Source: Nocardia abscessus NBRC 100374
Lineage (GTDB): Bacteria > Actinomycetota > Actinomycetes > Mycobacteriales > Mycobacteriaceae
Assembly: GCF_000308455.1 (NCBI RefSeq)
Contig: NZ_BAFP01000265.1
Location: forward strand, 1 to 54,717
Length of the DNA stretch: 54,717 nucleotides
Direction: 5' to 3'
Each line of letters begins with the position of its first letter. The stretch's first letter is position 1. The position numbers and the translations under genes were made by a program. The notes under the pieces are model-generated. The model was not told the origin of the DNA, ran no database searches, and worked only from the letters and a program-made list of their open reading frames with translations. Below are positions 1 to 8,138 of the stretch, one piece after another.

Positions 1-231
1 GGCGGCCCCCACCGGCTGTCAACGCCGCCCCAGGGGCTTACGAAACATCCCTAGCCCGGCGGATACGGCTTGTGGCACAACCCAGCTCGCCTGCGCGATC
101 GAACCCCGGCGGGAAGGGTGTTGCCGACCCATGGGATCAGTGACGAGAGCAAACGTCCCGGCAGCTGGACGAGCGCGCAGGCGCTGGTGACGCTGGTCGA
201 GAGAGTGTGAGCGCACAGGTGGCCGGACCGG
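1..231. other. Left-edge stretch with no recognised gene
   Basis: The short reading frames here (for example minus strand 19-216) are rich in Arg, Ser and Pro and have no family resemblance or convincing ribosome binding site. I see no tRNA, terminator or mobile-element end. It probably contains only the 3' flank of the oxidoreductase that ends at 232. Confidence 0.4.
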
Positions 232-1149
232 TCAGGGTACGAGCACGAAGCGGCCGCGCACCCCGCCCTTGGCCGCGGCCCGGTGGGCGTCACCGACCTG
301 GTCCAGCGGTAGAACCGCGTGTACTCGGGCCGGCAGCTCGCCGGACGCGGTGCGGGCGAGCAGATCGCTCAGTCGCGGGCCGTCGGGGTGGGCGACCACA
401 GCGTGCACGGTGATCCCGCGCTCCGTGGCCGGCTCGGCGTTCGGCCGGACGCCGACGAATGCCCCGCCGTCGCGGACCAGGGCGAGGCCCCGCTCCTGCA
501 GTGCGGCGCCGTCGGCGACCGCGTCCCAGCCCGGCTCGAGGTGCGCGATGAAGTCGGCGCCGAGACCGCGGACGAACTCCTCGTCCTCGGATCTGGCCAG
601 ACCGGTCACCTGCCAGCCGCGGCGGGGTGCGAGCGCGGCGACGTATCCGCCGACCGCGCCTGCCGCCCCGGTGACCAGCAGCCGGTTGCCGTGGCCGGGC
701 GCATCGCCGAGCAGGTCGAGAATCTGCGCCGCGGCCAGCCCGTTGAGCGGCACCGTGGACGCCGTGACCAGATCCAGGCCGTCGGGCACGACGGCGAGAT
801 CGGTGGCCGGCACGACGAGCTGCTCGGCGTAAGTGCCGAAGTCACGGTCGAAGCCATCCACCAGACCGGCGACCCGGGTGCCGACGGACACGTCCACACC
901 GGGACCGGTGGCGACGACGATGCCGGCGAAGTCCCAGCCCAGGCCCGTGCGCTCGGGCTGATCGATCAGTCCCATGGCGTGGAAGACGCCGCCCGCGACC
1001 CCGAGGTCGACGGGATTGACCGCCGCCGCGGCGATCTCGACCCGGACCTCGCCCGGCCCGGGCTCGACGACGGGAACGTCGAGGATCTCGATCGCATCGG
1101 GTCCGCCCGGGGTGCGGACGACGGCGGTGCGGAAGGTGGACGTGCTCAT
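232..1149 (-). CDS. MDR-family NAD(P)-dependent oxidoreductase (quinone oxidoreductase-like)
   Basis: A 305-residue cytosolic member of the medium-chain dehydrogenase/reductase superfamily, expected to reduce a quinone or enone with NAD(P)H. The N-terminal GroES-like part has the usual pattern PGPGEVRVEI followed by AVNPVDL (about residues 31-50). A glycine-rich Rossmann motif VTGAAGAVGG lies near residue 160. No Cys/His zinc ligands are apparent, which fits the zinc-free quinone oxidoreductase branch. The ATG at 1149 follows GAGGAGAA at a good distance. It is transcribed away from the DHFR-like gene, and the shared gap holds a perfect palindrome (1225-1242), so an HxlR-type redox-responsive regulator is plausible. 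Family assignment is firm; the substrate is unknown. Confidence 0.88.
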   Translation of the reverse strand: MSTSTFRTAVVRTPGGPDAIEILDVPVVEPGPGEVRVEIAAAAVNPVDLGVAGGVFHAMGLIDQPERTGLGWDFAGIVVATGPGVDVSVGTRVAGLVDGFDRDFGTYAEQLVVPATDLAVVPDGLDLVTASTVPLNGLAAAQILDLLGDAPGHGNRLLVTGAAGAVGGYVAALAPRRGWQVTGLARSEDEEFVRGLGADFIAHLEPGWDAVADGAALQERGLALVRDGGAFVGVRPNAEPATERGITVHAVVAHPDGPRLSDLLARTASGELPARVHAVLPLDQVGDAHRAAAKGGVRGRFVLVP

Positions 1150-1224
1150 GGTTGGTTCTCCTCGTGGCTCGGGTCGGCGGTTGATTCCAGATCACTATCG
1201 GGGGGTAACTCTCCAGCAGGAAGT

Positions 1225-1242
1225 ACGCACCTCGAAGTGCGT
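1225..1242. promoter_or_regulatory. Candidate HxlR-type operator (ACGCAC-N6-GTGCGT)
   Basis: A perfect 6-bp inverted repeat with a 6-bp spacer, flanked by GT and TTGG, sits 76 bp upstream of the oxidoreductase start. HxlR-family sites upstream of quinone oxidoreductases often have this GTACGCAC-type dyad; that is a recollection of the family and was not computed. No HxlR gene is in the window. Confidence 0.45.
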
Positions 1243-1351
1243 TGGTCACCGTGAGGGCCGTCGGCGGCTCTCCGTGAGCAACCGATTGCATCCTGAGACC
1301 AGTCCGGGTAGGTTCCCGACTGATTGCAAATTGCAACCAGAAAGGGTTTCC

Positions 1352-1996
1352 ATGTCACAGTTGGTCCGCGTCCAGAACTTCATGGTGTCCAGCGATGGGT
1401 ACGGCTCCGGGGAGGGGCAAAGCCTCGATCGCCCGTTCGGCCACGCCGACCCGAGTGCGCTCTTCTCTTGGGCGGGCGCCACCGCTCATTGGCCCAACCG
1501 GACCGAACCGGGGGGAACATACGGGCTCGACGACTACTGCACTCGCGATTTCAGCAACAACATCGGCGCCGAAATCATGGGGCGCAACAAATTCGGTCCG
1601 CAGCGCGGACCATGGGAGAACTACGACTGGCAAGGTTGGTGGGGGGACGAGCCGCCGTTCCATACCCCGGTGTTCGTTCTCACTCATCATGGGCGGCCCA
1701 CTATCGCGTTGGGGGACACCACCTTCTATTTCCTCGATGCGTCTCCGAAGGATGCGCTGGTGCAGGCGTTCGCGGCCGCCGAGGGCAAGGATGTGCGGAT
1801 CGGGGGCGGTGTCGCCACGGTCCGGGAGTTTCTCGAGGCCGACCTGATCGACACGCTGCATATCGCCGTCGCGCCGGTCGAACTCGGCCGCGGGGAAAGG
1901 CTGTGGACGAGTTCCGACGAACTCACCGACCGTTTTCATTTGGAAAAGATCCCGAGTCCGAGCGGGGTGGTGCATCACTTCTTCTGGCGTAGGTGA
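1352..1996 (+). CDS. Dihydrofolate reductase family protein (RibD C-terminal-like)
   Basis: A 214-residue protein of the DHFR/RibD-C superfamily. Visible family features are an N-terminal strand LVRVQNFMVSSDGYGSG (residues 3-19), EIMGRNKFG, TPVFVLTHHGRP, and near residue 150 the glycine-rich cofactor loop VRIGGGVATVREFLEADLID, followed by DTLHIAVAPVELGRGERLW. The ATG at 1352 is chosen because AAAGGG precedes it by 5 bases; the frame stays open upstream but with non-coding composition. These proteins are stand-alone NADPH reductases of mostly unknown substrate and are not the folate enzyme. Its stop lies only 9 bp from the end of a truncated amidohydrolase on the opposite strand, so the intervening DNA may have been rearranged. 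Confidence 0.85.
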   Translation: MSQLVRVQNFMVSSDGYGSGEGQSLDRPFGHADPSALFSWAGATAHWPNRTEPGGTYGLDDYCTRDFSNNIGAEIMGRNKFGPQRGPWENYDWQGWWGDEPPFHTPVFVLTHHGRPTIALGDTTFYFLDASPKDALVQAFAAAEGKDVRIGGGVATVREFLEADLIDTLHIAVAPVELGRGERLWTSSDELTDRFHLEKIPSPSGVVHHFFWRR

Positions 1997-2005
1997 TCGA
2001 TCCGG

Positions 2006-2221
2006 TTAACCCACCGACGTCGCGTCGGCGGCGGTGGCGTGCAGATGCAGGTGGTGATCGTGCGGTCCGGGAACCACCGCCCCGCCGCGCGCTTCGATCA
2101 CCTCCGCGGCCCCGCGTGTGGACAGCGACGGACCGATGTCGTCGATCCGGCCGTCGCGCACGCGCAGGTCCAGTCCGGAGACGCCGTCGATCTCCCCGTC
2201 GCGCAGGAGGATGACAGTCAC
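2006..2221 (-). pseudogene. Truncated amidohydrolase (N-terminal 71 residues only)
   Basis: The GTG at 2221 overlaps the TGA of the upstream CoA-transferase as GTGA, as in an intact operon. The 71 residues show a typical amidohydrolase start: RDGEIDGVSGLDLRVRDGRI, a conserved Gly-rich turn, and the first metal-binding motif with its flank, VVPGPHDHHLHLHA (HxH metal ligands near residues 57-60). A stop follows at 2006. Relatives such as imidazolonepropionase and dihydroorotase-like enzymes run to about 400-550 residues, so more than 80% of the gene, including the other metal ligands, is missing. The 3' part appears deleted next to the DHFR-like gene. It is very unlikely to be active. Confidence 0.75.
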
Positions 2222-3456
2222 GGAGCCGGAATCCGGAGCGATCCGAGCACCCGGGCGGTGTCCGCGCCCGAGTCGGCGGCGGGTCCGATCGGTGTGCGGG
2301 AAGTCGGCTGCGAGACAGGAATCGACCCGGTGCCGGAGTCGATGAACCAGGTGTCGCCGCGTCGCAGCGTGCGCGGAATCGGGTCGGCCGTGAGGGTGGC
2401 GGCGACGACGTCGGTCATCGAGATGTCCCACAACACTCCGGACCCATCGGCCGGTGCCGACACGGCGAGCGCGGCGGCGGTGAGACCGGTGAGGGGGTCG
2501 GCGATGGCGTCTCCGACGAATACGGGTGTTCCGGCACTGTCGTGGGCGACCAGACCGGCGGCCGCAGCGACGTCGTCGCCGAAACCGATGCGGTTGGACT
2601 GCCGGCCCGCGGCGGTGATCGAGACCCAGACCGCCCCGCGTGCGGCCGCGGCCTCGGCGTCGAGCCCGAAACCGGCCAGCGCGCGGGGACGGGACGCTTC
2701 GATGACGATGTCGGCGGCCTCGACGAGGGCGCGCAGGGCCCGCCGTCCGGCCGGGTCGGTGGGATCGAGAACGACCGATTCGTGCCCGTGGTGCAAAAGG
2801 GCGTAGAAGACCGGGTTTCCGCGCCGCGCGCCGTCGGGGCGGTTCGGGGTCTCGACCTTGATCACGCGCGCGCCCGCCAGACCCAGGAGATGAGCGCACA
2901 GCGGACCCGCCCATAAGGAGCTGAAGTCGACTACCAGGAGTCCTTGGACCGGCCTCGGCGTCAATGGTGCGGGGGAGTCCGCGGGTTCGCGGGGCAGTAC
3001 CGGTCCCGCCGCCACGCCGAGTAGTTCCGCGCGCTCGGCGAGTTCGGCGCCGCGGTGGCCGCGCACCCAGTCGGCCACAGCAGGCCACGGGTCCTCGGCG
3101 TCGACAGTTCCACCGATCAGCGCGCCGAGCAGGAGCGGATCGTCGGGCCGGGCGCAGGAGACCGCGGCCCACCCGTCGGCAGTGGGCAGCAACTGGCAAT
3201 GGCCGCCCGCCGACACGGGTCCGCGGCGGCGCAGATCGTTCACTGCCGCGCGTTCGGCCAGCAGACGAGCACCGTCGACGGCGACCGCAGGCCCGGCGAC
3301 GGTGGCGATCCATGAGGTCAGTTCGCGGGCACGGGTGGCCGCCCGCCCCGGTGGCACCAGGACCGGCCCGTCCGGGTGGCCGGTCAACGCGACCACCCCA
3401 CTCTCGGCCCAGTCCACCGCGGGCGGACCGGCCGCCGATGGTGTCGTAGGGTGCAC
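2218..3456 (-). CDS. CaiB/BaiF family III CoA-transferase
   Basis: A 412-residue class III CoA-transferase, expected to move CoA between carboxylic acids in the cytosol. The family core begins near residue 170 with GLLVVDFSSLWAGPLCAHLLGLAGARVIKVE, the standard CoA-binding start, followed by the HGHESVVLD strand and ADIVIEASRPRALAGFG. The first 165 residues are an extra, less conserved region also found in mycobacterial relatives. The start is GTG. Its stop overlaps the GTG of the amidohydrolase remnant, so the two were one operon. It is divergent from a crotonase at 3557, which suggests a lost or partial acyl-CoA catabolic unit. Family certain, substrate unknown. Confidence 0.87.
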   Translation of the reverse strand: MHPTTPSAAGPPAVDWAESGVVALTGHPDGPVLVPPGRAATRARELTSWIATVAGPAVAVDGARLLAERAAVNDLRRRGPVSAGGHCQLLPTADGWAAVSCARPDDPLLLGALIGGTVDAEDPWPAVADWVRGHRGAELAERAELLGVAAGPVLPREPADSPAPLTPRPVQGLLVVDFSSLWAGPLCAHLLGLAGARVIKVETPNRPDGARRGNPVFYALLHHGHESVVLDPTDPAGRRALRALVEAADIVIEASRPRALAGFGLDAEAAAARGAVWVSITAAGRQSNRIGFGDDVAAAAGLVAHDSAGTPVFVGDAIADPLTGLTAAALAVSAPADGSGVLWDISMTDVVAATLTADPIPRTLRRGDTWFIDSGTGSIPVSQPTSRTPIGPAADSGADTARVLGSLRIPAP

Positions 3457-3556
3457 CCGCTCGATCCTAAGGACCGTCGGCTCATACGGCCGGTATCACG
3501 ACTGTGCGCCGGGGAGCCCGGCATGCGTCGTGCGGAGGGCGTGTCACTATTGCGCG

Positions 3557-4612
3557 GTGAGCCGTGACGCGACCGATCTGGCCCCGGATGCCCTGGAACT
3601 GGATATCAGTCCGGACGGTACGCCGGAGAACCCGATACTGGTCGTTCCGCTCGACGCGTGGGCGGGGGAGGCGCCCGAGCGGATCGAGCGGGTGGCCGAA
3701 TCGCTGGCCGGTTCGCTGCGGCTGACGATCGGGGTATTGCGTGGCCCGGTGACTCCGAGCCTGGCGCCACTGTTGCACGCGGTCACGCTGACCCTGACCG
3801 AGACCGCCGACTCGCCCACTCCGGTTGTCGACTGTCCCGATCCGGATGCCGCACTGCGCCACCTGGACGAGGCGGTGCGGCGGAATCCACGGGCGAGTGT
3901 GGCGCTGGGCCGCCTGTTGCGGCAGACAACGGTGCCGGATACGGCCGCGGGACTGGCCGCAGAGGCCGCGGTCTACTCGATGCTGCTGGCAGGCAGCGAG
4001 TTCGAGCGGTGGCTCGCCGCGCGAGGCGGGCCGAAGCCGGTGACCTTTCCCGACCGCCCGCTGGTGTGTGTGGACCGCGACAGCGAGGTGTTGTCGGTGG
4101 TGCTCGACCATCCGGAACGCCGAAACGCGCTGAGTTTCCGCTTGCGTGAAGAACTTCTGGAGGCCGTCCGTCTCGCCGAACTCGATCCCGGCATCGGCCG
4201 GGTGCTCCTGCGTGGCGCCGGGCCGGTGTTCTGCAGTGGCGGCGATCTCGACGAGTTCGGAACCGCCGCCGACGTGGTGGCCGCGTATCTGGTGCGCCTG
4301 GAACGCGCGCCGTGGCGGATCATCGACCGGCTGCGCGACCGGGTCACGGCGCATGTCCAGGGTGCGTGTATCGGCGCGGGCATCGAGATGGCGGCCTTTG
4401 CCGGGCGGCTGGTCGCGACACCGGAGACGTTCTTCCGGCTGCCCGAGATCGAGATGGGGTTGGTGCCGGGGGCCGGAGGTACCGTGAGCATCCCGCGCCG
4501 CATCGGGCGCTGGCGCGCGGCATGGATGATGCTGACCGGTGATCGCATCGTTACGGCTACCGCGTTGCGCTGGAAGCTGATCGACGCCGTCGAGGGCACC
4601 CCCGTGCCGTAG
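3557..4612 (+). CDS. Enoyl-CoA hydratase/isomerase (crotonase) family protein with long N-terminal extension
   Basis: A 351-residue protein. The crotonase core occupies about residues 175-345: LSVVLDHPERRNALS, then FCSGGDLDEFG with the oxyanion-hole loop, GACIGAGIEMAAFAGRLVA, and LPEIEMGLVPGAGGT, which carries the catalytic-position acid. The first 165 residues have no strong motif but contain a stretch ending AAVYSMLLAGSEFERWLA that resembles the tail of another crotonase unit, so it may be a degenerate duplicated domain. The GTG at 3557 is preferred because composition becomes coding there; a long upstream opening in the same frame overlaps the divergent CoA-transferase. Pairing with a CoA-transferase fits acyl-CoA catabolism. 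Confidence 0.82.
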   Translation: MSRDATDLAPDALELDISPDGTPENPILVVPLDAWAGEAPERIERVAESLAGSLRLTIGVLRGPVTPSLAPLLHAVTLTLTETADSPTPVVDCPDPDAALRHLDEAVRRNPRASVALGRLLRQTTVPDTAAGLAAEAAVYSMLLAGSEFERWLAARGGPKPVTFPDRPLVCVDRDSEVLSVVLDHPERRNALSFRLREELLEAVRLAELDPGIGRVLLRGAGPVFCSGGDLDEFGTAADVVAAYLVRLERAPWRIIDRLRDRVTAHVQGACIGAGIEMAAFAGRLVATPETFFRLPEIEMGLVPGAGGTVSIPRRIGRWRAAWMMLTGDRIVTATALRWKLIDAVEGTPVP

Positions 4613-4668
4613 CCCCGCACCCGAGGTGCGCTTCCTAGCCGGTGAAGAACAGCGAAAGGCGGCCTTCA

Positions 4669-4704
4669 CCGGCGACTGGAACGTACGTCGCCCCGAGGCG
4701 CGAC
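4669..4704. repeat. Copy A of a 35-bp near-identical element shared with 44901-44935
   Basis: Thirty-two of 35 aligned positions match the element at 44901-44935, differing by two C/T changes and one extra C. On the minus strand both copies can encode GRRTFQSP followed by a Gly-rich turn, and one of the base differences is synonymous (CAG/CAA). Copy A needs two one-base shifts to read on into GRLSLFFTG and a stop, so here it looks like the decayed end of a small gene. Nothing else is seen between 4613 and 4785. Confidence 0.5.
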
Positions 4705-4785
4705 TGCGACCTGTCGAAGGTGCGTCGCGGTCCTCGGCGGTGAGGCGCATCAGAACGCCTCAGCAATAAGTAGTTTCGGCATCAC

Positions 4786-4818
4786 AAAGGGCGGGCGCTG
4801 CGCGCGGCACCCGCCCGT
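4786..4818 (-). terminator. Rho-independent terminator after the VOC gene
   Basis: GGGCGGG (4789-4795) pairs exactly with CCCGCCC (4810-4816). On the minus strand the stem is followed by TTTGT, just past the stop of the VOC gene. Confidence 0.6.
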
Positions 4819-4829
4819 TCGTGGGTGTT

Positions 4830-5252
4830 CTAGCCGTTGTACTCGCTGACGACGTCGAGAACCCAGACGACGCCGAAGCGGTCCTTCAGCATTCCGTAGG
4901 CGGGTGCCCAGCTCGCCGGGCCGATCGGAATCACGATGGTCGCCCCGTCGGAGAGCTTCTCCCAGTAACCGGTGACTTCCTCGACGGTGTCGCCGCGCAC
5001 CGAGACGAAGAAGGAGTTCTCGCCCTGGTCGTAGGTCATCGTTGCAGGAACGTCATAGGCCATGACGTGGAAGCCGTTGTCGGCGGCGACTTGGCCCCAC
5101 ATCACCTGGTCCGCCTCGGCCGGTTCCTGGACGTTCCCGGCGTCCTTATAGGTGACAGCGGCGAGGGCGCCACCGAATACGGCCTGATAGAACTCCAGCG
5201 CCGCGCGAGCATCGCCCCGGAAATTCAGGTGGGTCGTGGATTTGACGGACAT
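4830..5252 (-). CDS. VOC (glyoxalase/bleomycin-resistance fold) family protein, PhnB-like
   Basis: A 140-residue single-domain VOC protein. THLNFRGDARAALEFYQAVFGG (residues 6-27) is the classic opening of PhnB/3-demethylubiquinone-methyltransferase-like VOC proteins, and SWAPAYGMLKDRFGVVWVLDV closes the fold. Members bind a metal or small ligand as homodimers; no catalytic role can be assigned. The ATG at 5252 is chosen over the in-frame start at 5300 because AAAGGTGAAAC precedes it and homology begins there. It is divergent from a WYL-type regulator at 5372, a common arrangement in which the regulator controls the VOC gene. Confidence 0.87.
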   Translation of the reverse strand: MSVKSTTHLNFRGDARAALEFYQAVFGGALAAVTYKDAGNVQEPAEADQVMWGQVAADNGFHVMAYDVPATMTYDQGENSFFVSVRGDTVEEVTGYWEKLSDGATIVIPIGPASWAPAYGMLKDRFGVVWVLDVVSEYNG

Positions 5253-5371
5253 GATCGGTGTTTCACCTTTCGACGTGCTTGTTGCTGAGTGCCTCGTCAT
5301 CCGGGCACGAGACCAACAGTCGCAGGGGTAGCGGTCAGGTTGTGGCCGCTTCTCCGGGCAATATCGAAGTC

Positions 5372-6412
5372 ATGCCGAAGACCTCAGCGCGACTGCTGGC
5401 GCTGCTCTCACTGCTGCAGGCGCGCCGGGACTGGCCGGGGGCGCTGCTGGCCGAGCGGCTGGACGTCAGCCCGCGCACCGTGCGCCGCGACGTCGACCGG
5501 CTGCGCGAACTCGGCTATCCGATCGTGGCCGTCAAAGGCCCGGACGGGGGATACCGGCTCGACGCGGGCACACAACTGCCTCCGCTGCTGTTCGACGACG
5601 AGCAGGCCGTCGCCCTCGCCGTCGCACTCCAGGTCGCCGCCGGCACCGGTGCCGGTATCGCCGAAGCCGCGGCGCGTGCGCTCACCACCGTCCGGCAGGT
5701 CATGCCCGCACGGCTGCGCCGCCGTATCGACACCCTCCAGGTCACCGCCGTAGAACGGCCCACGACCCGGCCGGAAACACCGGTCGGCAGCGGTGTGCTG
5801 ATGACGTTGAGCACCGCCGTCCACGCCCGTGAAGTACTGCGTTTCGACTACCTCTCGGCAGCCCGGCCGGTGCGAGACGACCCGCCGCGGCGGGTACAGC
5901 CTCATCACCTTGTCAGCCGGGATGGGCGCTGGTACCTCGTGGCCTGGGATCTCGACCGCGACGACTGGCGCGTCTTCCGCGCCGACAAGATCACCCCGCG
6001 CACCCCCACAGGGCCTCGCTTCACACCGCGTGAGGTCCCTGGAGGTGACGTGGCGGCCTTCGTGACCAGCAGATTCCGTGGTTCCGACGGCGTCGGCGAC
6101 TGGCCGTGCCGCGGCCAGGTCATCCTCGACCTCCCTGCCACCATGGTGTCGCCGTATGTGCGCGACGGAGTCGTCGAGGAACTCGGACCGGACCGCTGCC
6201 GACTCGTCCTCGGCTCGTGGTCATGGCCGGGCCTGGCCACCGCCATCGGCAGGTTCGACGCCGACATCGAGGTCATCGGACCCCCCGAACTCAAAGCCGC
6301 CTTCGCCCACCTCGCCCGCCGCTACGCCGACGCCGCCACCGGCGAACCCACTCGCCGACAGGTGACACACACGTCGCCCGAGAATCCGCCGAATGATCTG
6401 CCTTCGGCCTGA
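5372..6412 (+). CDS. YafY-type transcriptional regulator (HTH + WYL domain)
   Basis: A 346-residue DNA-binding regulator. The N-terminal winged helix (residues 3-58) has LLALLSLLQARRDWPGALLA, the recognition helix SPRTVRRDVDRLRELGYPI and the wing GGYRL. A WYL domain spans about residues 145-225, with LRFDYLSA, RVQPHHLVSRDGRWYLVAWDL and WRVFRADKI. A C-terminal WCX extension follows. WYL proteins usually sense a ligand through the WYL fold and repress or activate a neighbouring gene; here the divergent VOC gene is the obvious target. The ATG at 5372 begins the conserved MPKTSARLL and excludes an unconserved upstream opening. Confidence 0.9.
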   Translation: MPKTSARLLALLSLLQARRDWPGALLAERLDVSPRTVRRDVDRLRELGYPIVAVKGPDGGYRLDAGTQLPPLLFDDEQAVALAVALQVAAGTGAGIAEAAARALTTVRQVMPARLRRRIDTLQVTAVERPTTRPETPVGSGVLMTLSTAVHAREVLRFDYLSAARPVRDDPPRRVQPHHLVSRDGRWYLVAWDLDRDDWRVFRADKITPRTPTGPRFTPREVPGGDVAAFVTSRFRGSDGVGDWPCRGQVILDLPATMVSPYVRDGVVEELGPDRCRLVLGSWSWPGLATAIGRFDADIEVIGPPELKAAFAHLARRYADAATGEPTRRQVTHTSPENPPNDLPSA

Positions 6413-6697
6413 CCCACCGCCCGTCGAACCGCGAACCTGAGCGGCACGCAACATGACGCCGACTGTGAACGCTCACCAGGTAGCGGTCATTCGAAGCCGA
6501 TCACGGAAAAACAGAAGGGAAACCGACAACGGTCGCCGAACGCGCACTGGACAACATCGTCACCCACTACATCGGCACGCTGATCTGAGAATGCCGCATC
6601 GACACCGGCGGCGGCACTCGATGTTATCGAGCAGTGCGTAAAGCGGCGGCCAGCTCCAACCCTTTCCGCACCCGAAACGGCCACAAGGCGGCAAGTC

Positions 6698-7672
6698 TCA
6701 GGACGACACTCCGTAGCAGGTGGCGATGGCGGCGGCGCGGTTGCGCAGGGAGATTCGCAACCACTGCGGGGCCAAGGCTTCCGCGTCCGTGGCGAGCTGC
6801 CACAGCGCCCATTCGGCGTGTCTCGGATCTTGGAATGTCACCTCCAGCCGCACCCAGCCGTCTGCGTCGGCTTCTTCGGTGCGGACGGCCAGCGCGGTGC
6901 CTACCAGTTCGTCTCGCCGTGCCGGGTCCACCCGCACCAGCACGGTGACTTGGTCGCCGCCGGTCCGGAACTGCGTGCTGCGTTCCTGCCAGGCCCGGTC
7001 CAGATCGACCCGGTCCGGTCGCTGTGCGGGTTCGGGGAGTTCCTCGGCGGCCAACACTCGGGACAGCCGGTAGGTGCGGTCCGCACCAGACCTCTTGGCC
7101 AGCAAGTAGCCCTGGTCGCGCACGGTGACCAAACCGATCGGGTCCACCGTGCGCCACTTCGGGGTCTGGTCCACGGCCGCGTAGTGGATGCGCAGCTTGT
7201 GTCCCGCGAACACCGCGCGACGGACCTCGGTCACTATGGCGTCGGGCACCTCCTCAGCGACCAGCGGGCGCGAGAAGAGGTCGGTCTCCGGGTCGATGAG
7301 CAGTCGCTGGGCCGCGCCGGTCGCGGTGGCCCGATGGCTTTCGGGTAGCGCGTCGACCACCTTGCGCATGGCCGAAGCGAGCGCCGAGCCGAGGCCGAAT
7401 GCCTGCGCGCCGCGCCGTGATCCGGCGACCAGCAGGGCGAGCGCCTCGTCGTGGTTCAGGCCGGTGAGCTCGGTCTGGAAACCGGGCAACAACGCGAATC
7501 CGCCGTGCCTGCCGCGTTCGGCGTAGACCGGGACGCCGGCCGCGGACAGCGCCTCGATGTCGCGCAGCACGGTGCGGGTGGATACCTCCAGCTCGCGGGC
7601 CAGCGTGGCCGCCGACAGCCGACCGTGCCGGCGCAGCAGCAATACCAGCGAGACCAAGCGGTCGGCGCGCAT
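6698..7672 (-). CDS. YafY-type transcriptional regulator (HTH + WYL domain), second copy
   Basis: A 324-residue paralogue of the regulator at 5372. It starts MRADRLVSLVLLLRRHGRLSAATLARELEVSTRTVLRDIEALSAAGVPVYAERGRHGGF, a textbook HTH of this family (the motif is given in pieces: recognition helix STRTVLRDIEAL). The WYL part is at about residues 155-225 with KLRIHYAA, TVDPIGLVTVRDQGYLLAKR and TYRLSRVLAAEEL. It is divergent from an NTF2-like gene, with a perfect dyad between them. The gap 6413-6697 on its 3' side holds only a possible peptide remnant, TVAERALDNIVTHYIGTLI, ending in TGA at 6588, and no complete gene. Confidence 0.9.
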   Translation of the reverse strand: MRADRLVSLVLLLRRHGRLSAATLARELEVSTRTVLRDIEALSAAGVPVYAERGRHGGFALLPGFQTELTGLNHDEALALLVAGSRRGAQAFGLGSALASAMRKVVDALPESHRATATGAAQRLLIDPETDLFSRPLVAEEVPDAIVTEVRRAVFAGHKLRIHYAAVDQTPKWRTVDPIGLVTVRDQGYLLAKRSGADRTYRLSRVLAAEELPEPAQRPDRVDLDRAWQERSTQFRTGGDQVTVLVRVDPARRDELVGTALAVRTEEADADGWVRLEVTFQDPRHAEWALWQLATDAEALAPQWLRISLRNRAAAIATCYGVSS

Positions 7673-7692
7673 GCGAAAACTTTACCGAAATA

Positions 7693-7711
7693 CACGACAC
7701 AGGATGTCGTG
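7693..7711. promoter_or_regulatory. Operator-like dyad CACGACA-N5-TGTCGTG
   Basis: A perfect 7-bp inverted repeat with a 5-bp spacer lies in the 60-bp gap between the WYL regulator (start 7672) and the NTF2-like gene (start 7733). Its position suggests autoregulation plus control of the neighbour. CGACA..TGTCG half-sites are typical of targets of this regulator family, as I recall it. Confidence 0.6.
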
Positions 7712-7732
7712 ATTCGTTGGGAGGCTTTCCCT

Positions 7733-8086
7733 ATGACGAACAAGATCACGGCCACTGAGCCGAACGACCTGGGCAGGTATTTCATCGAGCGCGCCAACGC
7801 GGGCGACGTCGACGGGCTGGTGGCGTTGTACGAGCCGGACGCCGTGCTGGCGTTTCCGCCGGGCAACCTCGCGACCGGACATGCGGAGATCCGCAAGGTG
7901 TACGAGCAGTTCGTCGCGGCCGCGCCGGTCCTCTCGCCGGGTAGACAGCATCCAGCGCTGGTGAGCGGCGACCTGGCATTGACAGCGTCCACGCTGACCA
8001 CTGGCGAGGTGACCGTCGAGATCGCCCGTCGCCAGCCGGACGGGTCGTGGCTATGGGCTGTGGACCAGCCGGCACTCGTTCCGTAG
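7733..8086 (+). CDS. NTF2-like / SnoaL-type protein (YybH-like)
   Basis: A 117-residue cone-fold protein. FIERANAGDVDGLVALYEPDAVLAFPPGNLATGHAEIRKVYEQF (residues 14-57, read in segments) is the standard nuclear-transport-factor-2-like layout, and GSWLWAVDQPA ends the sheet. Homologues are small-molecule-binding or isomerase-like proteins, and the function is usually unknown. A strong GGGAGG lies 8 bases before the ATG. The neighbouring divergent WYL regulator probably controls it. Confidence 0.87.
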   Translation: MTNKITATEPNDLGRYFIERANAGDVDGLVALYEPDAVLAFPPGNLATGHAEIRKVYEQFVAAAPVLSPGRQHPALVSGDLALTASTLTTGEVTVEIARRQPDGSWLWAVDQPALVP

Positions 8087-8138
8087 CGGGGCGGCGGTGG
8101 GCGTACCCGCCATGCCACCGAGCCGGCGGGGTGCTGCG

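Noticed and set aside
6520..6588. Peptide TVAERALDNIVTHYIGTLI ending in TGA
   Set aside because: Coding-like but only about 20 residues with no start or family; kept as a remark only.
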